NCBI RefSeq assembly: GCF_000717715.1
Contig: NZ_JOAI01000045.1
Coordinates: 72,499 to 136,498, forward strand
Origin: Streptomyces sp. NRRL B-24484
GTDB lineage: Bacteria > Actinomycetota > Actinomycetes > Streptomycetales > Streptomycetaceae
DNA length: 64,000 nucleotides
Reading direction: 5' to 3'
Below are positions 15,930 to 23,243 of this stretch, one piece after another. Both the position numbers and the translations under genes were made by a program. The notes beneath the pieces were generated by a model. It made no database searches. It worked only from the letters and a program-made list of their open reading frames with translations, and was not told the DNA's origin. How positions within the stretch are numbered: position 1 is the stretch's first letter; every line of letters begins with the position of its first letter.

Positions 15930-16021
15930 GGGGAACTGCGCAGTCCGGGGGCGGCCGTCACGACGATCAGGGCCGAGCGCCGATCTGCACGACGAGCCGT
16001 ATCCGGATTGCGCAGTTCCCC
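15930..16021. repeat. Inverted pair of TGCGCAG intergenic repeats (putative bidirectional terminator)
   Basis: GGGGAACTGCGCAGTCCGG (15930-15948) and CCGGATTGCGCAGTTCCCC (16003-16021) are inverted copies with one mismatch, 54 bases apart, between convergent genes. They belong to the same family as the element at 6230-6285, including its CCAGCCTTCGGCC module (here inverted just before 15930). Confidence 0.7.
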
Positions 16022-16043
16022 GCGCCCCTGGTGTTGCCCCCGC

Positions 16044-16931
16044 CTATCCGACGATCATGCCTTCGCGGAGGCGGTTGAGGATCCGCGCCAGCAGCCGCGA
16101 GACCTGCATCTGGGAGACGCCGAGCCGGGCCCCGATCTCGGCCTGGGTGAACTCCTCGACGAACCGCATGTGCAGGATCGCCCGGTCCCGCTCGGTGAGT
16201 GCGGCGACCAGCGGCTTGAGCGCCTCCAGGTTCTCGACCTTCTCGAGTCCGGGGTCGTGCCTGCCGAGCCGCCGGAGCAGCGAGCCGTCGCCGTCCTCGT
16301 CGTCGCTGCCGAGGTCGAGGGAGCCGGCGGTGTGGGCGTTGCGCGCGATCATGCCCTCGACCACCTCGTCCTCGGTGATCTCCAGGTGGGTGGCGAGCTC
16401 CGCGACGGTGGCCGGGCGGCCCAGCGACTGCTCCAGCAGGTCGCTCGACTTGGCGAGGGCCAGCCGCAGCTCCTGGAGGCGGCGCGGGACGTGGACGGCC
16501 CAGGTGGCGTCCCGGAAGAACCGCTTGATCTCGCCGACGATCGTCGGCACCGCCAGGGTCACGAACTCCACGCCGCGGTCCGGGTCGAACCGGTCGATCG
16601 CCTTGATCAGGCCGACGGTGCCGACCTGGACGATGTCGTCCATCGGCTCGCCGCTCTGCCGGAACCGCCGGGCGACGTACCGGACGAGGGAGAGGTTCAG
16701 CTCGACCAGGGTGCCGCGGACGTACGAGTACTCGGCGGTGCCCTCCTCCAGGGTCCGCAGCCGGGCGAACAGGGCCGAGGAGAGGACCTTGGCGTCGGCC
16801 GGGGCCACCGTCGAGGGGTCGTCGACCACGCGCTGCACCGGCGCCGGAGCCGGCACCGCGAAGCCCGCGGAGCTCGCGCCTTCGGCGGTCGCTCCAGGTG
16901 CGAGGGTCGACCCTTCACTCATCACTGCCAT
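16044..16931 (-). CDS. SigB/SigF/SigG-family RNA polymerase sigma factor
   Basis: 295 residues. Region 2 has EYSYVRGTLVELNLSLVRYV, DIVQVGTVGLIKAIDRFDPD, VEFVTLAVPTIVGEIKRFFR; region 3 has WAVHVPRRLQELRLALA; region 4 ends with EFTQAEIGARLGVSQMQVSR. This is the general-stress or developmental SigB family, which actinomycetes have in many copies. Starts: ATG 16931 is favoured because GGAAGGA lies six bases upstream. No anti-sigma gene is adjacent, but one sits at 9821. A possible LitR-type direct repeat lies about 165 bases upstream. Its targets may be the SigB-type promoters at 9-15 kb (inference). Confidence 0.93.
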   Translation of the reverse strand: MAVMSEGSTLAPGATAEGASSAGFAVPAPAPVQRVVDDPSTVAPADAKVLSSALFARLRTLEEGTAEYSYVRGTLVELNLSLVRYVARRFRQSGEPMDDIVQVGTVGLIKAIDRFDPDRGVEFVTLAVPTIVGEIKRFFRDATWAVHVPRRLQELRLALAKSSDLLEQSLGRPATVAELATHLEITEDEVVEGMIARNAHTAGSLDLGSDDEDGDGSLLRRLGRHDPGLEKVENLEALKPLVAALTERDRAILHMRFVEEFTQAEIGARLGVSQMQVSRLLARILNRLREGMIVG

Positions 16932-17096
16932 GGCCATTCCTTCCGTGGGTGCGTCGGCGGCTCGCATGCCCGGGGTTCCGGGACGCAGTCCTCGGGATGC
17001 CGATCCTCCACGGAAGGGGCCGGAAGCCTTCACCGGCCCTTCACGAGCGGTGCCGTTCGCCCACTCCTCCGGCCGGGTCCGGCCGCGGCGGGGAGC

Positions 17097-17118
17097 GGTG
17101 CGCAAGCGATGCACCTGG
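17097..17118. promoter_or_regulatory. Candidate LitR/CarH operator (11-bp direct repeat), copy 1
   Basis: Two 11-base units in tandem: GGTGCGCAAGC and GATGCACCTGG. Each follows the GTnnACA-like core known for CarH/LitR operators. The other copy, at 20727-20748, lies in front of the LitR-like gene. This one lies upstream of the SigB-family gene. The rest of 16932-17520 shows no supportable gene. Confidence 0.35.
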
Positions 17119-17520
17119 CAGCCGTGACGGCCCGACTAAAGACTCGCCGCAGGGTCCGGCGGGCGGCGGCGGCCCGCCGGTCGCCGGTCGCCGGGCCGCC
17201 GCCTCGCCGACCCGGGCCCGTCCTCGGCCCCGCCGACGACCGTACGCCGCCGCACCGCACGAGACCGCCGCACCGCACGGGAGGGGCCGATGGCACACCG
17301 ACCGCAGCCGGAGGGTGCCGCGGGCGCACGGAACGGGCCCGGGGCATCCGCTGCCCGGGCCCGTGCATCCACCGTCGGACCGGCCCGCCGGCCGCTGCCG
17401 CTTCACGTTCCGGCGGGCCCGCCTGCACCCGTCCCACGCTCCTCCGGCCCCCCGGCCCGGTCCACCCGCAGCGTTCGCGCAGCGGTCGGCAGCACCGCGG
17501 CAGACCCCCGGCCGGTCGGC

Positions 17521-17925
17521 TCAGGGCAGCGGCTCGGGCTCCCGGTCGGGCCGCAGCAGGCCGGCGACGGAGAGGGCGCCCCAGCCGAGCGAGACCACCA
17601 GTGCGCCCGCCCGGTGCCGTGCGGTGGGCAGCGGGGTGACGCCGGGGACGAGTCCGGACAGCAGTGCGGCGTCGCCGAGGTCGGCGGCGATCCGCAGCAG
17701 GGCGGCGGTGCGCAGGCTGCGGTCGTCCGGGGCGAGCAGCATCGCCAGGCCGCAGGCCGCGTCGCGCAGGCCCAGCGGGGAGATGCAGGCGGCGACCGGC
17801 GCGGGGACGGTGCCGTCCGGACCGGCGAGGCCGGAGGGCCGGGCGAGCAGGGCGGGGCGGCGGGTGACGGCCAGGCCGTAGACGGCGGTGGCCGCGCCGG
17901 TGAGGCGGAGCAGGGTGCGGTTCAC
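17521..17925 (-). CDS. Small membrane protein of unknown function
   Basis: 134 residues with several hydrophobic stretches (LLRLTGAATAVYGLAVTRRP; CISPLGLRDAACGLAMLLAP; LVVSLGWGALSVAGLLRP). The pattern GLRDAACGLAML.AP..R.LR.A.L.R...DLGDA resembles DUF4267-type integral membrane proteins, but I cannot confirm this. Start GTG at 17925; the ribosome site is weak. It is divergent from the FAD oxidoreductase gene across 70 bases, so a shared, possibly light- or stress-responsive, control region is likely. Confidence 0.75.
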   Translation of the reverse strand: MNRTLLRLTGAATAVYGLAVTRRPALLARPSGLAGPDGTVPAPVAACISPLGLRDAACGLAMLLAPDDRSLRTAALLRIAADLGDAALLSGLVPGVTPLPTARHRAGALVVSLGWGALSVAGLLRPDREPEPLP

Positions 17926-17995
17926 AGGTGCATCCGTACCCGGGGTCGGGCTGCCGTGCACGGGGTGCGCGGCCGAACGGAGAGGAGGCGGTGAG

Positions 17996-19279
17996 GTGGC
18001 TTCGCCGGACGTGGTGGTGGTCGGTGCCGGACTCGCGGGGCTGGCGTGCGCCCGGGACCTGGTGGCGGCCGGGCTGGAGGTGACCGTCCTGGAGGCCTCG
18101 GACGGCGTGGGCGGGCGGATGCGGACCGATCTGGTCGGCGGGTTCCGGGTGGACCGCGGTTTCCAGGTGTTCAACACCTCGTACCCGCAGGTGCGCCGGC
18201 GGCTCGACCTGCGGGCGCTGCGGCTGCACCCGTTCACGCCGGGCTTCGTCCTGGCGGGCGGCCGCGGGCGGTACCGGTTCGCCGATCCGACGCGGCGGCC
18301 GGACCTGGCCGGCGACCTGCTGCCGGGCCGGCTCGCCCCCTTCCGGGACCTGGTGGCGCTCGGGCTGCTGAGCGCCCGGGACATGGTGCTGCCGGCCGCC
18401 GTGCTGCGGCACGGCCGGGACGTGCCCGCCCGGGCGGCGCTGGCCTCGGCGGGTGTCTCGCCGGAGACCGTGGACGCGGTGCTGCGGCCGTTCCTCGCCG
18501 GGGTGTTCCTGGAGGACGGCCTGGAGACCTCGGGCCGGTTCTTCCACCTGGTGTGGCGGAGCCTGCTGCGCGGCACGCTCTGCCTGCCGGAGGCCGGGAT
18601 CGGCGCGGTGCCGGCGCAGCTGGCGGCCGGACTGCCGCCGGGCACGGTGGCGCTGGAGTCGCCGGTGGCGGAGCTCACGGAGGCCGGGGTGCTGCTCGCG
18701 GACGGCACGGAGGTGCCGGCCGGGCGGGTGGTGGTGGCGGCCGAGGCACCGGAGGCGGCGCGGCTGCTGCCCGGGCTGCCGGTGCCGCCCGGGCGTCCGG
18801 TGACCACGGTGTACCACGCGGCGCCGGTCCCGCCGCTGGCCGAGCCGACGCTGCTGGTGGACACCGACGGCCTGGTGCTGAACAGCGTGGTGCTGTCCGA
18901 GGTGGTGCCGGGGTGCTCGGGCGACGGGCGGGCGCTGGTGGCGACCTCGGTGCTGGGGGCGGCGGCCTGGGAGCCGCAGGTGCGGGCCCGGCTGGCCGAG
19001 CTGTACCGGGTGGACACCGCCGGCTGGGAGCACCTGGCGGACCGTCGGATCCCTTACGCGCTGCCCGCGATGCCGGCGCCGCACCCGCTGACCCGGCCGG
19101 CGGCGCTGGGCGGCGGCCGGTTCGTCTGCGGGGACCACCGGACGACCGGGTCGGTGCAGGGGGCGCTGGCCTCCGGCGCGCGGGCCGCCCGCGAGGTGCT
19201 GGCGGACGCGGCGACCGTGGTCAGGGCGGGTCCGCTCCCCGGTCGCGTTCGGCGGCGAGCAGTTCGGGCAGGCCGCTGA
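17996..19279 (+). CDS. FAD-dependent amine oxidase/phytoene-desaturase-like oxidoreductase
   Basis: 427 residues. N-terminal Rossmann FAD motif VVVVGAGLAGLACARDLVAA, then VTVLEASDGVGGRMRTD (GG-doublet), and a C-terminal FAD-closing motif GRFVCGDHRTTGSVQGALASG. The fold is that of protoporphyrinogen-oxidase or carotenoid-desaturase-type flavoproteins; the substrate is unknown. Start GTG 17996, seven bases after GAGGAGG. Its neighbours (photolyase fragment, LitR-like regulator, CFA-type methyltransferases) are the usual company of such flavoproteins in light-inducible clusters. Its 3' end overlaps the convergent photolyase fragment by 59 bases. Confidence 0.9.
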   Translation: MASPDVVVVGAGLAGLACARDLVAAGLEVTVLEASDGVGGRMRTDLVGGFRVDRGFQVFNTSYPQVRRRLDLRALRLHPFTPGFVLAGGRGRYRFADPTRRPDLAGDLLPGRLAPFRDLVALGLLSARDMVLPAAVLRHGRDVPARAALASAGVSPETVDAVLRPFLAGVFLEDGLETSGRFFHLVWRSLLRGTLCLPEAGIGAVPAQLAAGLPPGTVALESPVAELTEAGVLLADGTEVPAGRVVVAAEAPEAARLLPGLPVPPGRPVTTVYHAAPVPPLAEPTLLVDTDGLVLNSVVLSEVVPGCSGDGRALVATSVLGAAAWEPQVRARLAELYRVDTAGWEHLADRRIPYALPAMPAPHPLTRPAALGGGRFVCGDHRTTGSVQGALASGARAAREVLADAATVVRAGPLPGRVRRRAVRAGR

Positions 19280-19544
19280 GCCGGTCGAGTCCGGCCGCGG
19301 CCCGCGCGGTGCGGTGGTTGGCGGCGAGCACGTCCCGGTGGCGGTGGACGAAGGCCCAGTGGCCGGTGGTGAACGGGCAGGCCCGCTCGCCGATCCGCCC
19401 GGTGGGCCGGTAGCGGCAGGGTCCGCAGTGGTCGCCCGTCCGGTGCAGGTAGGCGCCGCCCGCCGCGTACGGCTTGGTGGTGATCCGGCCGCCGTCGGCG
19501 TACTGGGACATGCCGACGACGTTCCACCGGCTGATCGACGACAC
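19221..19544 (-). pseudogene. 5'-truncated photolyase/cryptochrome-related protein (FeS-BCP/DPRP family) fragment
   Basis: The 107-codon frame corresponds to only the C-terminal fifth of a DPRP-type photolyase (normally ~500 residues). It begins at the conserved NVVGMSQYADGG and continues TKPYAAGGAYLHRTGDHCGPC and GERACPFTTGHWAFVHRHRD. Three of the four cysteines expected to hold the 4Fe-4S cluster (CGPC and ACPF) remain; the photolyase domain and most of the FAD domain are missing. No upstream frame continues it: the LitR-like gene ends at 19644. A decayed gene is likely, although the perfectly kept C-terminus could mean a functional small Fe-S protein. It overlaps the FAD oxidoreductase 3' end. 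Confidence 0.75.
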
Positions 19545-19643
19545 CCCGGGCGCGCCGCCCTGGCCGCCCGCTTCGCCGCCGCACCGGGCATCTGGCCCGG
19601 CCCCGTTCGGCCCCTCCCCGGTCACGGGCGCTCCGACGCGGCG

Positions 19644-20654
19644 TCAGGCCGCGGCCAGCGCCTCCAGCTGGGCCAGCCCCTCGGGGAGGCGGCGGGGCCG
19701 GACGGTGCCGGCGATGCGGCCGACCCCGGCCCAGCCAGGGCCGCCGAGCAGCACCGCGGGCCGCGCCCGGGCACCGCGCGGACCCCAGGCGGTGGCGGCG
19801 GCCAGCTGGGCGAGCCGCGGGTCCGCGGTGCTGCGGCACTGCGACCAGAGCAGCGCCGCCGAGGGGCCGATCCGCCGCACGGCCTCGACCAGCGCGGCCG
19901 TCGGCACGGCGGGCCCGAACATCCGGTACGGCACGCCCCGTTCGGACAGCCCGGCGGCGGCCGCCTCCAGGGCCAGCGAGTGCAGCTCCCCCGGCATGCC
20001 GGCGAGCAGCACCGGCGCCGTCGGCGCGGCCGGGTCGACGCACCGGGTGACCTTCCGCAGGGCGCCGGAGACGTGCCAGGAGAGCAGGTGCTCCACCTCG
20101 ACGTAGCGCTCGCCCTCCACCGCCCACTTGCGGCCGACGGCCCGCAGGGCGGGCATCATCACCTCGTCCCAGGCGGTCACCACGCCGAGGTCGGCGACCA
20201 CCCGGTCGAGCATCCGCTCCACCACGGGGGCGTCGAGGCGGACGGCGGCCCGGCCGAGACCGCGGCACTCCGGCCGGACGGTGCCCAGCGGCAGCGCCCG
20301 GCTGCCGCCCGACTCACGGGGCTCTCCGGGCTCGCGGGCCTCGCCGGGCCCGCCGGCGGCACGGGCCTCGGCCCGGCCCTGCGGAACCCGGACGAGGGCG
20401 CCGGCCAGGGCCAGCCGGGCGGCCTCCGCGGGCGGCACGCCGTGCGCGGTGAGGCGGCACATCGCCTCCAGCACGGCGACGTCCTGCGGGCGCCAGCGGC
20501 GGTGCCGGCCGGCCTCGTGGCCCGAGGGGCCGATGCCGTAGCGGCGCTCCCAGGAGCGGACGGTGGTGGGCGAGACGCCGAGTCGGCGGGCCACTCCCCC
20601 CGTGGTGATGCTGGCCTCGGCGAGGCTCGCCGTCAGGTCGGTGGGGATCTCCAC
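19644..20654 (-). CDS. LitR/CarH-like MerR-family regulator with B12-binding domain
   Basis: 336 residues. N-terminal MerR helix-turn-helix (SITTGGVARRLGVSPTTVRS, ERRYGIG, HRRWRPQDVAVLEAMCRL), then a cobalamin-binding region: helical part PALRAVGRKWAVEGERYVEV with EHLLSWHV, and the Rossmann part with PGELHSLALEAAAAG (the ExH of the lower axial ligand) and RGVPYRMFGPAVPT. CarH/LitR proteins bind adenosylcobalamin in the dark and are released by light, derepressing carotenoid, photolyase and lipid genes. Start GTG 20654. A candidate direct-repeat operator lies 73-94 bases upstream, so autoregulation is plausible. The photolyase fragment follows it. Confidence 0.88.
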   Translation of the reverse strand: MEIPTDLTASLAEASITTGGVARRLGVSPTTVRSWERRYGIGPSGHEAGRHRRWRPQDVAVLEAMCRLTAHGVPPAEAARLALAGALVRVPQGRAEARAAGGPGEAREPGEPRESGGSRALPLGTVRPECRGLGRAAVRLDAPVVERMLDRVVADLGVVTAWDEVMMPALRAVGRKWAVEGERYVEVEHLLSWHVSGALRKVTRCVDPAAPTAPVLLAGMPGELHSLALEAAAAGLSERGVPYRMFGPAVPTAALVEAVRRIGPSAALLWSQCRSTADPRLAQLAAATAWGPRGARARPAVLLGGPGWAGVGRIAGTVRPRRLPEGLAQLEALAAA

Positions 20655-20726
20655 CCCGGCACGGTACGCCCGCCGGCCTGCCGGCGCGCACCGGACACGC
20701 CGCCGCGCGCCGGTCCCGCCCCGAAC

Positions 20727-20748
20727 GGTGCACAGGCGGTGCGACCTG
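20727..20748. promoter_or_regulatory. Candidate LitR/CarH operator (11-bp direct repeat), copy 2
   Basis: Two tandem 11-base units, GGTGCACAGGC and GGTGCGACCTG, with the GTnnACA-like core in the first. It matches the element at 17097-17118 at most positions. It sits between the divergent LitR-like gene and the small gene at 20821. Confidence 0.4.
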
Positions 20749-20820
20749 CCGGGCGGCTGCGGCCGTTCCACGGTGGAGGGGACCGGGCTCCGGGCCCGGT
20801 GTGGAAGGAGGTCGATCGCC

Positions 20821-21114
20821 ATGGCAGCCGCCGCCCCGACTCCGCGATCCGTCCTCGCCGACCCCGAACGGGCGACCCGCCTCGGCGATCCGGGGCTCGA
20901 CCGCAGGCTGCGCCGCGTGCGCGGCACGGCGGGTGCGCCGGTGCCGGGCCTGCGAGTGCGCGACGCGGTCGTCCCGGCGTCCGCGGTGGCCGCCGGACCC
21001 GCCCCGCGGGACGCTGCCGCACCTCCGGCGGCAGCCCTGCCCGCCGCACCGGCCGACCGGGGCTCGGCGGCCGCGTGCCGGCACCCGGCGGGTTCCGGCT
21101 CCGGATTCGGATGA
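20821..21114 (+). CDS. Small alanine/proline-rich hypothetical protein
   Basis: 97 residues, rich in Ala, Pro and Arg (PTPRSVLADPERATRLGDPG, then DRRLRRVRGTAG). No domain, signal peptide or membrane segment. Support for a real gene: GGAAGGAGG nine bases before the ATG, strong third-position GC, and a perfect hairpin terminator 27 bases after the stop. It is divergent from the LitR-like gene and so may be light-controlled (inference). A conserved homologue would settle it. Confidence 0.5.
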   Translation: MAAAAPTPRSVLADPERATRLGDPGLDRRLRRVRGTAGAPVPGLRVRDAVVPASAVAAGPAPRDAAAPPAAALPAAPADRGSAAACRHPAGSGSGFG

Positions 21115-21140
21115 CTCGTTTCTGTTCGGTTGCCGAAAGG

Positions 21141-21168
21141 CCGGGCGGGCGCCGAGGCGCCCGCCCGG
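21141..21168. terminator. Hairpin terminator
   Basis: Perfect 13-bp inverted repeat (CCGGGCGGGCGCC and complement) with a 2-base centre, between the stop of the small gene at 21114 and the stop of the convergent DUF1295 gene at 21211. Confidence 0.8.
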
Positions 21169-21210
21169 AACCGTGCCCGGCCCGGACCCGTGTCCGGCCC
21201 GGTGGCCTGC

Positions 21211-22008
21211 TCAGCGGCGGGGCGGCAGCGGCACGAAGCCGCTGGTCCGTGCCGCGTACTCGGCCCAGCCGGGCTTGTCCGCACCCATCTGGCGCTCCAG
21301 CATCGGCTTTCCGCTGCCGAAGGCCAGCAGCCAGGTCATCAGCAGCGGGCTGCCGACGAAGGCCCAGCCGATCGGGGCGTCCGCGGCGAGCAGGAAGAGC
21401 CCCCACCAGACGCAGGCGTCGCCGAAGTAGTTGGGGTGCCGGGTGTAGCGCCACAGGCCGCGGTCCATCACCCGGCCGCGGTTGGCCGGGTCGGCCTTGA
21501 AGCGGCTCAACTGCCGGTCGCCGACCGCCTCGAAGAACAGCCCGACCGCCCAGAGCGCGGTGCCCGCCCAGGCGAGCGGGCCGGGCCCGCCGGGCAGGTA
21601 CTGGGCGGCCTGCACCGGCAGCGAGACGAACCAGACCAGGACGGCCTGCAGCAGGTAGACCAGGCGCACGGCGTACAGCGTGCGGGCCCGGCCGGGCGGG
21701 CGGCGGGCGAGCATCCGGGCGTACCGCGGGTCCTCCCCCGTGCCGCGGGCCCGCCGGGCGATGTGCGCGGCGAGCCGCACGCCCCAGACCGCGGTGAGCA
21801 GGGTGGCGAGGAGCCGCCGCCCGTCGTCGCCGTACCCGGCCGAGAGCCCGTACCCGGTGAGCGCGACGGCGGTGAAGGCGAGGCCCCAGGCGACGTCCAC
21901 GCCGCGGTGCCGGCCGGTGCGCAGTCCGACGGCGAGCGCGGCCAGCATCACGGCGAGCGCGGCCCCGGCCGTGGCCGCGAGGTTGACCGCGAAGGCGGTG
22001 GCGTTCAC
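21211..22008 (-). CDS. DUF1295 membrane protein (steroid 5-alpha-reductase-like), SigK-locus type
   Basis: 265 residues, about six to seven membrane segments, with the DUF1295 C-terminus: RGVMDRGLWRYTRHPNYFGD (here RGRVMDRGLWRYTRHPNYFG), CVWWGLFLLA and GADKPGWAEYAARTSGFVPL. The family resembles NADPH-dependent lipid or sterol reductases and isoprenylcysteine methyltransferases. It corresponds to Rv0446c beside sigK in Mycobacterium tuberculosis. Start GTG overlaps the stop of the preceding methyltransferase gene (GTGA). It is the last gene of the five-gene operon and ends at a hairpin terminator. Confidence 0.92.
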   Translation of the reverse strand: MNATAFAVNLAATAGAALAVMLAALAVGLRTGRHRGVDVAWGLAFTAVALTGYGLSAGYGDDGRRLLATLLTAVWGVRLAAHIARRARGTGEDPRYARMLARRPPGRARTLYAVRLVYLLQAVLVWFVSLPVQAAQYLPGGPGPLAWAGTALWAVGLFFEAVGDRQLSRFKADPANRGRVMDRGLWRYTRHPNYFGDACVWWGLFLLAADAPIGWAFVGSPLLMTWLLAFGSGKPMLERQMGADKPGWAEYAARTSGFVPLPPRR

Positions 22009-23243
22009 GGGGCGGCCCCGTACCGGAGCGCGGGGCCGGCGGGCCGGACGGCGAGGATCTGGTCGACGCCCATCCGTCCCTCGGCGAACGCGAGCGAACT
22101 GCCGGCGGTGTACAACTGCCAGAGCCGGACGGTCGGTTCGCCGACCAGGTCGGTGAAGTCGGCGTGCCGCTCGTGGAGCGTGTCGTACCAGGCGTCGATG
22201 GTGCGGGCGTAGTGCTCGCGCATCGCCTCGACGTGCCGGACTTCCAGCCCCGCGCCCTCCAGCAGGTCGACGGTGCGGCCGACCGGGCGCATGTGCATGT
22301 CGGGGGCGATGTACGTCTCGATGAAGGCCCCGCCGCCGGGGGTCTTCGCGCCGCGGGACATCTGCTGCACCAGCAGCCGGCCCTGCGGGCGGAGCAGGCC
22401 GCGCAGCCGTTCGGCGAAGGCGGGGTAGTGCCGTTCGCCGACGTGCTCGCCCATCTCGATGCAGCTGATCGCGTCGTACGGCCCGTCGGCGAGGTCGCGG
22501 TGGTCCTGCAGCAGGACCTCGACCCGGTCCGCGAGGCCGGCCTCGGCGACCAGGGCGGTGGCGAAGGCGTGCTGGCGGCGGGAGAGGGTGACGGCCGTGA
22601 CGCGGGTGCCGTAGTGCCTGGCGGCGTGCCGGGCGAGGGCGCCCCAGCCGCAGCCGACGTCGAGCAGGCGGCTGCCGGGGTGCAGGTCGAGCTTGCGGCA
22701 GACCAGGTCGAACTTGGCGGTCTGGGCGTCGGCCAGGGAGTCCCCGCCGGACGTCCAGTAGGCGCAGGAGTAGGCCATCGCCGGGCCGAGCAGCAGGGCG
22801 TAGAACTCGTTGGAGAGGTCGTAGTGGTGGCTGATCACGGCACGGTCCCGGCCCCGGCTGTGCAGGGCGCCGCGGACGGCGGCGCGGCCGCCGGGCGGGG
22901 CGGGCCGCGGGCCGAGGGCGCCGAGCCGGGCGGCGGTGGCGAGCAGCCGGGGCAGCTCGCGGACGGGCGGGCGGACCGGCCCGCGGCCGGCGAGGGCGCG
23001 GCGGACGGTGCCGAGGCCCTCGGCGAGGTCGCCCTCGACGTCCAGGTCGCCGGTGATGTACGCGTCGGCGAGGCCGAGTTCGCCGGGCTGCCAGAGCAGT
23101 CGGCGCAGCGCGCGGCGGCGGCGCAGCACGACGGTCGGGGCGTTGCCGGGGCCCGCGGTGGAGCCGTCCCAGGCGCGGATCCGGAACGGCAGTGGGCCGA
23201 GGAGATCGGTGAACAGGGCTTCGAGGCGGGTGGCGGCGGTCAC
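22005..23243 (-). CDS. Cyclopropane-fatty-acid-synthase-like SAM methyltransferase, second of pair
   Basis: 412 residues, CFA-synthase family. Signature parts: AVISHHYDLSNEFYALLLGP, MAYSCAYW, LDVGCGWGALARHAARHYG (SAM motif I), VTLSRRQHAF, ISCIEMGEHVGERHYPAF, and a C-terminal IDAWYDTLHERHADFTDL. Such enzymes add a methylene or methyl group from SAM to unsaturated phospholipid acyl chains. Start GTG overlaps the stop of the upstream CFA gene (GTGA). The tandem pair of divergent CFA enzymes suggests two successive or alternative acyl modifications. It is part of the predicted SigK-controlled operon. Confidence 0.93.
   Translation of the reverse strand: MTAATRLEALFTDLLGPLPFRIRAWDGSTAGPGNAPTVVLRRRRALRRLLWQPGELGLADAYITGDLDVEGDLAEGLGTVRRALAGRGPVRPPVRELPRLLATAARLGALGPRPAPPGGRAAVRGALHSRGRDRAVISHHYDLSNEFYALLLGPAMAYSCAYWTSGGDSLADAQTAKFDLVCRKLDLHPGSRLLDVGCGWGALARHAARHYGTRVTAVTLSRRQHAFATALVAEAGLADRVEVLLQDHRDLADGPYDAISCIEMGEHVGERHYPAFAERLRGLLRPQGRLLVQQMSRGAKTPGGGAFIETYIAPDMHMRPVGRTVDLLEGAGLEVRHVEAMREHYARTIDAWYDTLHERHADFTDLVGEPTVRLWQLYTAGSSLAFAEGRMGVDQILAVRPAGPALRYGAAP

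Noticed and set aside
17041..17406. 121-codon minus-strand frame in the 16.9-17.5 kb gap
   Set aside because: Cys/Gly/Arg/Pro-rich translation with no ribosome site or conserved motif; more likely non-coding.
17956..17971. GTGCACG/GTGCGCG pair between the membrane gene and FAD oxidase as a third LitR site
   Set aside because: Unit spacing is 9 rather than 11 bases and the core does not match the other two.
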